64,000 bases of DNA, taken from positions 1,117,247 through 1,181,246 of the forward strand of contig NW_020194575.1 in the NCBI RefSeq assembly GCF_002865645.1. Reading direction: 5' to 3'. Below are positions 10,845 through 22,676 of this stretch, in pieces. Under the pieces are notes generated by a model that saw only the letters and a list, made by a program, of their open reading frames with translations, searched no databases and was not told the DNA's origin. Every line of letters begins with the position of its first letter. The stretch's first letter is position 1. The DNA comes from Hyaloscypha bicolor E. Taxonomy: Eukaryota > Ascomycota > Leotiomycetes > Helotiales > Hyaloscyphaceae. A program made the translations under genes and the position numbers.

Positions 10845-13800
10845 TTAGTTGAGGAATCCTTTACACGCGGCTGTGCCGCAGAGGCAGGGAATGCGGTCCG
10901 TGCTCCCGATCTCACGCTCGAATTTGTAGTCGTAGGTGAGTTCCTCATCTGTGCCAGATTAGTACTGATTAATGGGAAGGAGAGAAGGGAACCTACTCTG
11001 GGCGATGTCACGAAGCGCGTAGATGACGATCCGTTTGCTCTTTTCCACTGTGATGATCTTGGCTGTACAGTTGGGCATGCAGCTGTGGTTGATGAATCTC
11101 GCAATGCCGCCCTTTTTGGTCGCATCAATGACGGTGTTCTCGTCGATTCGGAAAAGGTAACTGCTTCCGATGCCGCTCTTCAGGTAGCGGTTTTCGCGGA
11201 GATCTGCAACTTGCTGTCGGACTTTCTCACCAACGTATTCGATGATCATGTCGTTCGTGGGGATATTCTCCATGGCGTACAGACCCCAGTTGTGGATTGC
11301 TGATCGTGCAAACTTGACGGGTTTCTTTCGTTTCTTCAGTTGGTTGAATTGAAGAATATCCGTATTACCACCAAGGGTCTTCTTCTGGTCGTTGAGATCG
11401 GCAACGTAGCGACGATTGTTGACACGACTGGCTCGAGAATTTCCTTTGGCGAGCAACTTCTCAGCAGCAATCTTGGCAGCCTCCGCAGCTTCAGTAACAA
11501 AGTCCTTCCCAGCTTTCTTTGCCTGAGCTTCATGCGCCTCTCTGGCTCTTTGGACCTTGATGCGGTGAGGCAAGTACAAAGACTTCTCGGAATTCAGAAT
11601 CTTCTTGGTGCCTTCAGTACGTGCACACCCAGAATTGTTCGGCACGTAATATCCCTCCACAGACGTCTCGTCGGTACAGAGGCCCTTGTGTCCATTCCGA
11701 TTCAAGCCTTTGATGTCTTCCTGTTTCCAAGACCAGCTGTGTGCCCATCCGGTTTGAGCAGTTGCAGCAGCCTTGAAAAGCTCTACGGCAATTGGCGAGT
11801 CTTCCTCGTCCTTGAGAAGATTTTGGAGACCATCCAGATCAAGAATATTGGCAAAGTCATCATCGACGGTGGGTCGAGGTGATTCGCCAGACATGCCCCA
11901 TTCGACAGAAGTCTCCACAGGAGCGCTCTCAAAGATAACGTCTTCCTCATCTTCTTCAGGGGCTTCGCTCGGTTGTCGAAGAAGTTCTTCCATATAAATA
12001 CCTTCTTGCTGTCTTTTGAGTGCTTCGCGCTCCTCGAAGATCTGCTTCTTGGACTTCTTCTTTTTCTTTGCTGCTGCTGCGGCGGCCTTCTTCTTACTGG
12101 CAAGCTCCTCTTCTTCGGTCTCAGTCTTGAGAACACCACTGATGTCTCGCATAATTGTGTCTCCATCAACGGTGCTCGCAGACAAGGGAAATTCTTCCTC
12201 AATCTTATCTTGCGCCACGCCAAACAGTTCTTCATCGGTCTTCTTCTGGCGCTTAAGAGCAGCTTCAACCTGCAGGTCAAGTTTTCGTTTCTTCGTTGGC
12301 ACAATCGGCTCCCCAACGACAAAGTTCGCCTCACTCATTGAATCATCGTCTCGAGTATCCACAGAACCAACATCATCCCTGATGCGGCGTCGGGGGACTA
12401 TATCAGTATCTTCGTCTGAAGCTTCATCATCCGTGCTCATTCGACTGCGTGGTCTCGAGTCTGGCTCTTCGGTATCACGAATGCGAGACCTGGTCTCAGT
12501 ATCATCATCTGAATCGTCATCGTCACTGTGGATGAAGCGATGAGCCAGTGGTCTGAAAATAGTTCTCCGAGCCTCAGGTCGTGCTCTGCCAAATGGATCT
12601 TGAAAGCCAACATTGAGTTTCTTCCCATTCTTAGCTTTTCGAATTCTCGGTAATGAAGAGATATTGAGACGACCCGGGCCCATTGGCTTTCGATCAGTGC
12701 CGTCAACACGTGAATTTGGTGTTCCAACCACGGGGCTGTCCTCGCGGTCATCATCCTCGTGGATGAGAGGCAATTTCAGATCTTTCGGATCCGCAATGTT
12801 GAGTTTTCGTCTTTTGGCCACGTGATTTGCTGGGTCCATGAAATTATGCAGCATGGGAGCTGCAATCTTCTCACGTATGTTCCTGACTAGCTGCTCCTTC
12901 AACTCTTTCCGTATGACTTCGATAGCCTCTCTCGCAGGATCGAAGTTCCTCGCTCGCTCCTTTTTCTCTTCCTCGAGATCATTCTCTTCTTCTTTTCGGC
13001 GGGCTTCTTCGTCTCTCTTCTCCCGCTCCTCGATCTCTCTTCGGGTTGGGCTGTGGCTTCGCTTGTATGGCACATCAGGAACTCGGTGTGTGGAATACCG
13101 ACGAGCACCTTGTGTGCCATAGAAGAACGGCTGCATAACCATCGTGTAGCTGAACATCAAGGTCCGATCCAGAGCTTTATAACACCGCTGCGCATCACCT
13201 CTTCCCCAGTCCGTATCAGGGAATGTGATGTAGTATCCGAGTTTGTCCATCTTCACTTCCTCGATGTTGAAATGGCGCACGCGCTTTGCCATGTGCGGAG
13301 GCGTGGATGTCATCACAGGAACTGACTCATGGGGCACAAACAGGTATGGCTGATGGAGTTGCATGGCGATAGGTTCGATAGCAAGCGCTCGCAGAGATTT
13401 TGGCTGCGTAGGAACAGCAGCAGGTGCTATTGGCGGCCGGAAGATGGGTCTCGACGCCGCAGGACCTTTGGGTGCCGTTGGCGGGGGGCCCGAGGACTTA
13501 ACAGCGTCTGCAGGCTTGGGCGCTGCCGGAGGTTTGGCGATCTGCGGAATGGCCGCAGGCTTCGAAGTCGCAAGAATGCTCTCCATCATCCGTCTACTCT
13601 TATTTCCATCAGGATCAAATTCCACCTTGACATCATGCGGGCCAATTCGCATGCTCGAGCCTTTTCGCACAGCAGTCTTTGCAGCCTCGATAGCCGAAAC
13701 GAACCGACTCTTCGCCGACTTTGAGTCCCGATAACGAAATGTAGCAAATCCCAAACAGCTGCCAGTCTCAGGATGCAGTTTGTTGCTGCTCTCTGCGATC

Positions 13801-14797
13801 TCGCCGAAGCTGGAAAAGATGGCAGAAACATTTGCGAAATTATGTAGGGGGTCGAATCCGGTCACAACGACTTGTGTCGGAGGCCCAGGACCGAGTGATG
13901 TCTTTGGATCATATGGGTATGGTCGAAGAAGGTACGGCGCATGCCGTAATCGGGATTTGGCGTTGTGGTAATCAACATTGATATAATCCAGTATGGTACC
14001 CCGCTGGGCCAATCGTGGATCCGCCGGGGGAGCGTCATCTTCCTGCATAGCTATTAGCCAGACATTCACACAAGCAAGATGACGCTCCCCAGGGATTGTA
14101 GTATACGTACCAAACCAAACTCCTTATATATGGGTTTCGCCTTTTTCTTCTCGTTCGAGGAAAGCTTGCGGTCGAGCAGCGGATCATATGTGCATATTAT
14201 TCCTTTTACGCCCTTGTTTGGATCTCGAGCGTAGACTCGTGGCTCTGGAGGAGGTTGGTCTGCGAGGGCAGGTTGCGCTTGGAGGACGTCATCTTGACCG
14301 ACGGCTTTCTCGGTGAAGGACCACGCTGAACTTGTGGTTGGAGCTCCCGCCTTGTAGTGGTTGGGACTTGTGGTACGACTTGGAGAGGAGTCGGCGTTCG
14401 TCAATGGAGTAAGACTGCTCACATTCCGAGATGCCCCAGACGTCGATGTATTTGGTTGTTGGGCGGGCGCGCTGAAGACCGATGACCCTGCGCTTGTATG
14501 TGAACTGGCCGATCCAACGCCATTCAGTAGGTCCCCTTGTAATGACTCGTTATCCTCCACCTGAGGGGCTGCTGCTGCATCTGGTGTAGGAAGGATGCTT
14601 TCTCCGCCCCCACGGGAAGACCCGCCATCGTCAACACGAAAATTTGATGCCGCCGGCTTCGTGTCAGCAACCGGTCGTATGCTCGGCGAGTCGATGCTCT
14701 GTGACTTCGACTTCTCCCGTTCCTTCGCCTTGTCCTTGGCAGCTCGAGGGGCTGATGGAAAGAACTGCGCGAAGCTCGCCCCAGGCGCGCGAGACAT
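10845..14797 (-). CDS. SET1: Set1 histone H3 lysine-4 methyltransferase, COMPASS catalytic subunit
   Basis: Methylates H3K4 in the nucleus as the catalytic subunit of COMPASS. Three exons are deduced: 14797-14111, 14042-10997 and 10948-10845, with introns of 68 and 48 nt, giving 1278 aa. The N-terminus is Ser/Pro-rich and disordered. An RRM-like domain starts at about residue 286 (VVVTGFDPL). The middle is a long charged coiled, Asp/Glu- and Lys-rich region. The n-SET region contains [13 protein letters not shown]. The SET domain fills about the last 145 residues: [24 protein letters not shown], then [10 protein letters not shown], formed across the last intron. The post-SET zinc motif is [13 protein letters not shown], at the C-terminus as in Set1 orthologues. 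The length is normal for filamentous fungi. Long frames on the opposite strand inside exon 2 are shadows. Confidence 0.96.
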
Positions 14798-16090
14798 CGT
14801 GACACGGTGATCGATCTACCTCGCCCTGGGTCTGCCAACCATCATCTCTGAGCCAGTATCTAGTGTGCGACTGCATCCATCCAAGCAGTGACGGCGATGG
14901 GCTGTACGCGCGACTATGGGGGAGGAGGTGCACGCGCCTCCTGGCCGAGGGACAGATGTCTTGCGCTCCTCTGGAATGAAGGCGAGGAACCCGACGTCGT
15001 CACAAAAGGTGAGGCCTTGATGGCAGCGATGGCGATGAATCGATGCAGTTGTAAAGAAGGGGATAGAAGTCGTAGTCGTGGTGGTTGAGGGCGGTTGTTG
15101 TCGTGGAATGGGAATGCTTGAAGTTCGATCTCTCGTCAAAAGCCTTTAGCCAAGGTGGCTACCGAAATGCGCTTAGCGAGTTATCATTGGCGGTCAACTT
15201 CCAGGAGTCGGCCCTCTGCGTCATATATTGGTTATTCACCAGTCGAATGTATTTTATTGATTCACTCTAACGATGTTTTGACTTCAATTGCTGGACACAA
15301 TACTTCTGTTCACCTCATACGCTCAATGCTGCTCTGGCGTTGTTGATCAGGTACCCTGGGAACTGCCAGGATTAATATGTTGCGTCACTTTCAAGCGAAG
15401 ATCCGGAACGCGCAGGTATCACGAAAGTTTTGCGCCGCTGATATCCAGTTGTTTGACGCGACATGGCCATGTACAGAAAGCAACACGGCACGGAGAGGAG
15501 TCGTATGTTGATGTTGATTGGGGTCTCTACCTTTTTGTGCTTTTCAGCCCCTCAGCAGTGGCGACTCCTTAGAAAGTCTTCCGGCCAATTGACCCCTGAA
15601 ACTCCTTTCAAGCTGAGCACGTGTCATTCTCTTCTCTGAATATATTCCAGCCAACGATGTATTCTCCTTCTCATAATATATGTGTACGGTCTGGTGTCCT
15701 TTTCTTGGTGGTTCACGGGGTCCTTTGATGAAGTTATGTGTTCCATGGACGCCTCTATCACGTGATACAAGCTTTCAGAGGTTTGCTGTGATATAAACCA
15801 TATCCAAACTGATCAAACAGTTGCAAGACGTGCTTGCTCAATCTAATAATTGTCTGTAGAAGCAAGAACTGCCCAAATTGCCCACGGCCGCGTTTTTCAT
15901 TGGATCATGGTCACGTGGTGCTACTTCACGAAGAGCTCTTGCTTTTCCGACCTCCCACATCATTCCTGCGTCGTCGACTTCGACATCAACACCTAACAAT
16001 ACCAAGACAGGGCGGCACGAATTTTCAGCTTTGGTGCCTTATATTGCGATAACCCGAATCCCAGTTCCCCAATCATCACGAACCCCCGCC
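14798..16090. other. intergenic, 1.3 kb between divergent SET1 and HET gene
   Basis: No gene is supported. The part next to SET1 is probably its promoter and 5' UTR. Short frames (for example 15085-15572) lack motifs. Confidence 0.5.
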
Positions 16091-17898
16091 ATGAGACTGC
16101 TCACCACAAGCTTCACCAAGGATCGGGGCGACCCGCCAAAGCTCGAGGAATATTTCGGCTCTGGCATTCCTCCTTATGCTATCCTCTCTCATACCTGGGG
16201 AAGAGAAGAGGTCACTTTTCAGGACCTTGCATCGTCAACGGAGCCTCCTTACCACCACGCTGGCTTTGCCAAACTCCGAGGATGTTGTGCCAGAGCCGGG
16301 CGGGATGGATACAAGTACGTGTGGATCGATACTTGCTGGTACGTGCCAAACTCTGCAACTAAAAAGTGACCAAAATTCTCACCTGGTGCAATGCCTACAG
16401 CATAGATAAAACGAGTAGTGCGGAGCTCTCAGAAGCCATCAATTCCATGTACAAGTGGTATCAGCAAGCAGACATATGCTACGCATATCTATCCGATGTT
16501 GTTACCGCCGATATTCCGGACGATACGCAATTAGCCGGACGTTTCAAGACGAGCAAGTGGTTCACTCGAGGATGGACTCTCCAAGAGCTCATAGCTCCAC
16601 GCTTCGTCGAGTTCTATGCAGAAGATTGGACTGAAATCGGCACCAGGTCCAGCCGCCGCGAAGAATTATCTATCATCACCGGTATCGACGTTCGTGTTCT
16701 TGGCGGAGAGAATCCGGCTATTTGCAATGTCGCTGAGAGGTTTTCTTGGGCTGCCTCAAGAGCAACGACCAGGGTCGAGGATGGAGCGTATTGCCTTCTG
16801 GGAATTTTCCAAGTTCACATGCCTCTTCTATATGGAGAGGGCGAGTGTGCGATAATTCGCCTACAAGAAGAAATCTTCAAGACAACCGAGGATTATACCC
16901 TTCTTGCTCGGGGCGCATACAAACGAGCGTTCCCCACTGTCCTTCAGCCAAGCCCCTTTTTGATCGCTCCCAAGAGCAAAAATGCGTTGGCTTCCAGCCT
17001 TTCCGAGTTCACAATACCAGCCGAGAATGATTGGAGATATTCCGATCTTGAATTGGACAAAGATTCATACGTGGACATGTTTCTACGCGCCTTTGCCGCA
17101 AAATTTGCAGACGGTCGGGATGTTGCAGCCGACTCTACTCCGACATTAACTGCCAAAGGACTTCATATATGTCTTCCGATTATGGAGAACGCCGATGGCC
17201 AGTATCTTGCGTATCTTTACTGCAAGTTGAAGACGACCAAGCATCTGATGTGCATGCCTCTTGTACGAATCGACTTCAATCGATTCGAGCGAAGAGTCTC
17301 GGAATCTGATGGAGATCCTGCTCATCATTATTTGGTCCCAATTAAAAACCTCCAACTTTTTCGTTTAACCAGAATATTCGTTCGACAAAAACCGCTAGAA
17401 GTTCATCCATTGAATTTCAGAATGCGAGTCGTTGTCTCGTTCATTTTCGAGGTTTTCACAGGTCCAGAATTCGCGCAGAAATGCAAGATCCAGACCAGCT
17501 GGGGAAGCAACACAGGGGTCTTGCCATGGAAAACAACACTACCAGATACAATGGGCGGTTCCTCGTTTCAGGCCGGGGCACTATTTATTTTCCCAGCTCT
17601 AGGATGCGGAAGCAATTTCTTAGTAATGTTTGGCTGCAAATCTGGCAGTCTTTGGTGCTGTGTTCTCCTTGCAGACGAATCGTCCTCACCTTACGTTGTC
17701 AGTCACAATCGCTCTGGTAAATGGGATTCCTGGAAGGCTTATGAAAATTTCGTTCCCAGTGTTCCTGTCGATCGTGCCAAGAAGCAAATCCCACATGTTG
17801 GAGCTGTCAATGTCTCTATCAGAAAGATCTTGTCGCGGCTGGTTGTTAAAATTCACATCAACGAAAGAGCCTCGTCTGTGGCGGTTGAGCTGGGGTAG
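16091..17898 (+). CDS. HET-domain (heterokaryon incompatibility) protein
   Basis: Two exons, 16091-16338 and 16401-17898, give 581 aa. The 62-nt intron (GTACGT...CTACAG) falls inside the conserved WIDTCCIDK motif, which is only whole after splicing. HET-domain blocks are present in order: YAILSHTWGREEVTF (about 34-48), WIDTCCIDKTSSAELSEAI, SMYKWYQQADICYAYLSDV and RGWTLQELIAP. About 350 residues follow with no domain I recognise, which is typical of HET proteins. The start at 16091 gives MRLLTT, the standard beginning of this subfamily; the upstream open frame is ignored. Members can trigger cell death on non-self recognition, but most copies have no known allele function, so a role in incompatibility is only inferred. 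Confidence 0.92.
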
Positions 17899-18792
17899 TC
17901 AATCGGAGTTCTGAACTCTAATCCCAGGGAGTTGACATGATGATTCTTCTCTCTTCCTCACTTGCGGTCAACCGGTCCTCCTCGCCTAGGTGTCAACTTC
18001 ATCTCAACTCCAGATATCATGACAAATACCTGGAAAGTCCCGTTGTCCAGAAGAAAAATATTACTGCTTTTCGATTCCTATGGATGTGATCCAAAATTCG
18101 GGTTTGCCTCCGGGATTCAAAGGATTCAAGTATGCCGAGCAAAGAAGTTGATTCATTTTCAAGGCACCTTGTGTGGCATAAAAACCCGGCTGCCGAAGTT
18201 TGCCAACTCTATCAGATGATATCAACTGCTCGGACTGACTTGTATATGTGCATGGTGTGAGCCAGGTAGGGGTCATTTGTCGTCCATAGGTCGGCTACTT
18301 CCATCGCCTCGGCTCGCGTCGCTTGCCTTCCCTGTCGGAGACTCCAACAACATTCCCCACCTGGGTTGGCTTCAGCCCCACGATTCGTTACGATGATGAG
18401 GTTCAGTGAAACTTGCGGCCAATTGCTATAACGATTCCAGCTCACAGATTATCCTTTTTCCCACTTGGCAGCTGGAGAATGCGAGAAGAAAGCGATCGCC
18501 AATCAATAATAGAGATTATGCCTTAGATGGGGCCCCATCTTAGAGCTCCCCATTCCCTCTGATCAACCACAGACCATCGACTTAAGAGAAATGGAGCTCT
18601 TATGTAAGGGCACTCAATTCTACTGTCGGCTCACATACATTGTTGTGGAGGTGGGGTATTCCACTAACGATAAGATCAAATCTTTCTGTTCTTCGGCCGT
18701 CCTTCTATTCCAAATAAAAGGCACTCCTCTTCTTGCTCGTTGTATATTTTACCACCTTTGTTTATCCCATATCGTTTTAGTTACACTTCAAT
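17899..18792. other. intergenic, 0.9 kb
   Basis: No gene is supported. The segment before 18792 is the likely promoter of the aldolase gene. Confidence 0.5.
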
Positions 18793-19941
18793 ATGGCGAT
18801 CTCAAATGGAACAAATGGAAAGAAAGCTGGGAAACCTTTCCCTCCCGGGGTTCATGTCCCAAGTTTGACCTGGTTTAGCGATACTCCTAACCAAGAGATC
18901 GACTGGGAGGTGCAAGAGAAGCATCTTAGCTTCTTGATCGAGTCGGGGTTGCATGGAAGTCTGTCCCCCCCTTTCCAATTGGGTTGCGGTAATTCTGATC
19001 ACTTGTCATAGTCGTCCTCGCTGGTACCAACGGTGAAGCCGTCACACTCAGTCCCTCGGAAAAGTCTCAGCTCGTGAAAACAACACGAGAACTTTCGATC
19101 CGGCTGGGGCGACCAGAATTGACAGTCATCCTCGGCTGTGGAGGAGGATCAACACGTCAAGTCATCGATGAAACTCGACTGGCCAAAGATTCAGGCGCTG
19201 ATTTCGCTCTCGTGCTCGTCCCCAGCTATTTCCACTTTGCGATGAACGAAGATGCCATTGTAGCATTTTTTGAAGAGGTTCATATTTTCCTTCCACCTCA
19301 CCGTGGAACTGCTGACATGACGCCCAGCTTGCAGATGCCAGCCCGATCCCAGTCCTAATCTACAACTTCCCCGGCGTCTCCGCTGGTCTCGATGTCAATT
19401 CAGAAATGCTCGAAAAGCTTGGCCATCACCCCAATATCATCGGCGTGAAGTTGACCTGTGGTGGTATCGCCAAGGTAGCCCGCATACGCTCGAGATTCGA
19501 GCCAGAACAGTTCTGTGCCCTGGCCGGTCAGAGCGATTGGTTATTACCTGCTATTTCAATTGGTGGAACTGGCACGATCACCGGTCTTGCAAATATCTAC
19601 CCAAGAGTGAGTGTCTCCCCATTTCCCGTGTTCGTTCCAAGCCACAGCCTAAATCTCGCCTTCTCCTCCAGGCATGCCTCGAACTCTACGACCTCGCCAT
19701 CAGCGGCAGAACCAAAGAAGCAGAGAAAGCCCAAATTGAACTTGCCGCCGTTGAATGGGGCTTTGCCAAGGGAGGAATCAATGGCACGAAGTGGGTTGTT
19801 GCCAAGTATTTGGGGTATCCGGAAGCTAGCTGCCACACGAGGAGACCGTATCCTAGGTACAGTGACGTGAAGAAGCAGGTGTGGATTATGGATATCATGA
19901 GGCCTTTGGAAGGGAAGGAGAAGAGTTTGGCGAAAGTATGA
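18793..19941 (+). CDS. DapA-family (dihydrodipicolinate synthase-like) class I aldolase
   Basis: Schiff-base aldolase or lyase of the DHDPS/NAL superfamily. Four exons, 18793-18958, 19012-19277, 19328-19606 and 19672-19941, give 326 aa, the family's normal length. The pyruvate-binding motif is LAGTNGEA (about 59-66). The catalytic residues are Tyr156 (LIYNFPG) and the Schiff-base Lys185 (IIGVKLTCGG). The TIM-barrel end is GGTGTITGLANIYPR. Fungi make lysine through alpha-aminoadipate, so this is not a lysine-biosynthetic DHDPS. A 4-hydroxy-2-oxoglutarate aldolase or 2-keto-3-deoxy-sugar-acid aldolase is more likely. It lies upstream of a Zn2Cys6 regulator and a ribokinase on the same strand, which fits a sugar-acid or pentose catabolic role, though this is inferred. 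Intron 2 has a GTTCAT donor. Confidence 0.88.
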
Positions 19942-20371
19942 ACACACAGGAGGACTTCTTTCCTGACAAATTGAACGAAATCACGGAGAACAGAGGCTTC
20001 TCGGGCTCTGCAGGGATATGCTTGCTTTGAAAAGGGAGGGTCGCTTTACTAAAAACGGCCTAGTGGCCCCCTTTACCCCACTATTTTAGGATTTTCCCCA
20101 GAGTGATGGATGGGCTGACGCGAGGTCCCATATCCCTTATATTGTAGCTCCATCCAAATCTCTATTTGCATGTAATGTGAGTTCGTTGCAAAGGGCACGG
20201 AAGAACAAGCTGCTCACCGCTGACGTCAACCACCTCGGCATCTCACGACAGGTTTGGTGGCCGAAGCAATCCCACCTTCAACATTCTCGCCTTGAACAGA
20301 CGGCCCCTGACATGCCACTGCCCTCCAGCTTCCTAGTCACATATCAAGGAGCCGCACAGGGATGATACACC
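19942..20371. other. intergenic, promoter of the Zn2Cys6 regulator
   Basis: No gene is seen. A C-rich leader precedes the ATG at 20372. Confidence 0.5.
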
Positions 20372-22237
20372 ATGTCCACAGCCGCATACTCACCCCCGGA
20401 CGTCACTTCTCCTCGTCGAGCTCGTGCTCCGAGGTCAAAGTCCGGCTGCTTGACTTGTCGTCGACGCAAAGTGCGCTGCAATGAACAGAGACCACGCTGT
20501 TCTCACTGTGAGCGCCTCAATCTCCAATGTAGCTGGAGGCCTTCTACGAGCTTGTCCCAAACGCCAAGGCAATCTTCCGAAAGTACAATTTCTCACCATG
20601 AAGTGGGGCCGGATACCAACATTGGTGGCTCGAATCCTTTGGATGGTGGAAACAGCCCCATGCTGCAGGAGTCAAGGCAGAACATTGTTAATGGACCCTT
20701 CAATGATACGTTTGATTATGCGAGCTTCATGTGGGAGAATGAGTTGCAAGGTGGGAATATGCAACCAACTCGGTGGCGGGACTTGGGCTTTCCTGACATG
20801 GACTTTCTGGACGCGGGGGAGGAGACCGAACAGCCCCTGGCTTCCTCAACATACCTACCCAACGGCCAGAACATTAATTTCCAGCAGCCTCAGCCATTCT
20901 TGGATTCCCCGAACCTAAATGGATCTCAGGGAGCAGTCACCAGAAACCGAAATGATCCGGACGATTCTTCTGAGGAGCGGTTGCTAAAGGATTACTTTAT
21001 CCGAAGTGTGGTGCCGCCTATCATCGCCCAGGTGGAAACTCAGCTGAGGTGGTCTTCGATGAGGCAGGTTCTGATCTCTATGTCCTCAACCTCGGCCATG
21101 GTTCATTATGCAATATTGGCGTTCGCAGAGCTTCTTCTGGGTCGAAAGTCCAACAACCAGCCTCCAAAGTACCAAAGATACTACGAAAATGCGCGATTGG
21201 AGCTTTCAAAACAACAGAACCAGAGAATGTTTACGAAAGAGAACTCCTCTTCAACCGCACTGGAGCATATGCTCGCAGCTCTGTTCTTTCTCAGCTACAT
21301 CGACCTGCTAGAAGGTCGAATAGTAGATGCGCATTCTAACCTCAAAGAAGCCTACGAGGCATTTCAAGAAACAGACAAATCCCAACTCCGCCTCGTTAGC
21401 AAACGTCTCATTTCCTGGTTCCGTCTCCTCGACGCTCGCGCCGTGTCTGCAGGCGGCGAAGGCCTCTTCCTGTCCGAGATCGACGATAACCTCACTCAGT
21501 CCTCTCCAGCCAGCACAGAAATGACCGAGAACAACGAAGGCTCGGAAGCAAACGTCGAAGATGTGCTCTTCGACACTCTTTACCAACCCGGCTTCTACTT
21601 CTTTCAACGCATCCAATCCTTCATGGGGCGGATCTCCAAAATTGACCCCTGGCATCGATCTCGGGGTACAGTGGATGATGAGACAGAGGTAATGAACATC
21701 GCGGCGAAAATATCGAGAGATCTGGGAACGCTGTGGGCTATGCGGCCTCCACTTATGGATTACGCACTCGATGGGAAACTAACCTCTGCTCACATCTCAT
21801 CCAGTCTTGTGTTCACGATCACCAGGACATCCCGTACATATTTTGCGAATTTTAATGCCTCGAAGATACACTTGCATCGCGTAGCATACAAACATCTCCC
21901 CTTATCTGTTGATACCGAGCAAGCGATCGCCAATATTCGTAACACGGCGCGGTTAATGGTTGATGCTGGGGAGAGGGAGAATATGGGCGGAGAGCAGAAA
22001 ATGCTGCCGGTTAATATGCTGTGGCCACTTTTGATGTGGGGGTGTGAGGAGAATGATAAAGAGATGAGGGATTGGATTCTTGTGCAGATTCGAGGGATGG
22101 AGGGCGTGGCTACTAATGCGAGGATTACCGCGCAAGTGTTGGGGGAGGTGCAGAGGAGGCAGGATGTGGGGAAGGTGAGGGTCGATATTAGAATGGTTAT
22201 GCATGATATTTTCAATAGCTGTTTTGCTATTGTTTGA
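20372..22237 (+). CDS. Zn2Cys6 (Gal4-type) fungal transcription factor
   Basis: Intronless frame of 621 aa. The N-terminal binuclear cluster is at residues 26-53 with spacing C-x2-C-x6-C-x5-C-x2-C-x6-C (CLTCRRRKVRC ... CSHCERLNLQC), preceded by a basic Arg/Lys/Pro stretch. A disordered Ser/Asn/Gln-rich linker follows. From about residue 200 the helical fungal-specific transcription factor domain begins (ERLLKDYFIRSVVPPIIAQVE ...), of the Fungal_trans_2 / DUF3468 type. A nuclear DNA-binding regulator is expected, with CGG half-sites. It sits between the aldolase and ribokinase genes and could regulate both, but that is inferred from position only. Confidence 0.92.
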   Translation: MSTAAYSPPDVTSPRRARAPRSKSGCLTCRRRKVRCNEQRPRCSHCERLNLQCSWRPSTSLSQTPRQSSESTISHHEVGPDTNIGGSNPLDGGNSPMLQESRQNIVNGPFNDTFDYASFMWENELQGGNMQPTRWRDLGFPDMDFLDAGEETEQPLASSTYLPNGQNINFQQPQPFLDSPNLNGSQGAVTRNRNDPDDSSEERLLKDYFIRSVVPPIIAQVETQLRWSSMRQVLISMSSTSAMVHYAILAFAELLLGRKSNNQPPKYQRYYENARLELSKQQNQRMFTKENSSSTALEHMLAALFFLSYIDLLEGRIVDAHSNLKEAYEAFQETDKSQLRLVSKRLISWFRLLDARAVSAGGEGLFLSEIDDNLTQSSPASTEMTENNEGSEANVEDVLFDTLYQPGFYFFQRIQSFMGRISKIDPWHRSRGTVDDETEVMNIAAKISRDLGTLWAMRPPLMDYALDGKLTSAHISSSLVFTITRTSRTYFANFNASKIHLHRVAYKHLPLSVDTEQAIANIRNTARLMVDAGERENMGGEQKMLPVNMLWPLLMWGCEENDKEMRDWILVQIRGMEGVATNARITAQVLGEVQRRQDVGKVRVDIRMVMHDIFNSCFAIV

Positions 22238-22676
22238 TGGCTACCCACAAGAGGTGAAATCAGGAGGCATCAACAGTTGGCGTGGGAGTTTTAAGGGAGG
22301 TGTTTCCAGGTTTCTTTTTCAAGGTACATGCAGACGCCTATATCCCTCATAGCCCAGCTCACACATACCGATTAGTGCTACGAGATCCAGGGCTTTTCCA
22401 TGGTTGCAGCTCTATGACGAGTCAAGACAGATTCGACTCTACCCCGGAGTCTGGTGTTAAAGCCGATGCGACGCGAGGCGATCACAGTGCTTTGCTTCTG
22501 GCTTACGGACTAGCATCCTTGCACGAGTAACTCAACATCCTAGATCCCCCAAAAGTAGCCCTTCATTCCAAGAACCAAAGTCAGCTGTCCACGAGTGTCC
22601 GTCCCGGTTCCAGTTCGACGCACCGGCAACCACTTCCCCGCATCTCACACCCCTCTCCCTAAATACCTTGAACACA
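22238..22676. other. intergenic, ribokinase promoter
   Basis: No gene is seen in the 439 bases between the regulator and the ribokinase. Confidence 0.5.

Noticed and set aside
12016..12543. Long plus-strand open frames opposite SET1 exon 2 (also 11340-11882 and 13329-13734)
   Set aside because: Ser/Phe/Leu-rich antisense shadows of the charged SET1 coding sequence.
15878..16090. N-terminal extension of the HET gene from the upstream in-frame ATG
   Set aside because: HET proteins of this type begin MRLL(T/N); the extension is low-complexity and reads like 5' UTR.
22668..22676. Upstream start for the ribokinase
   Set aside because: The codon is TTG; the first ATG is at 22677 and fits the family.
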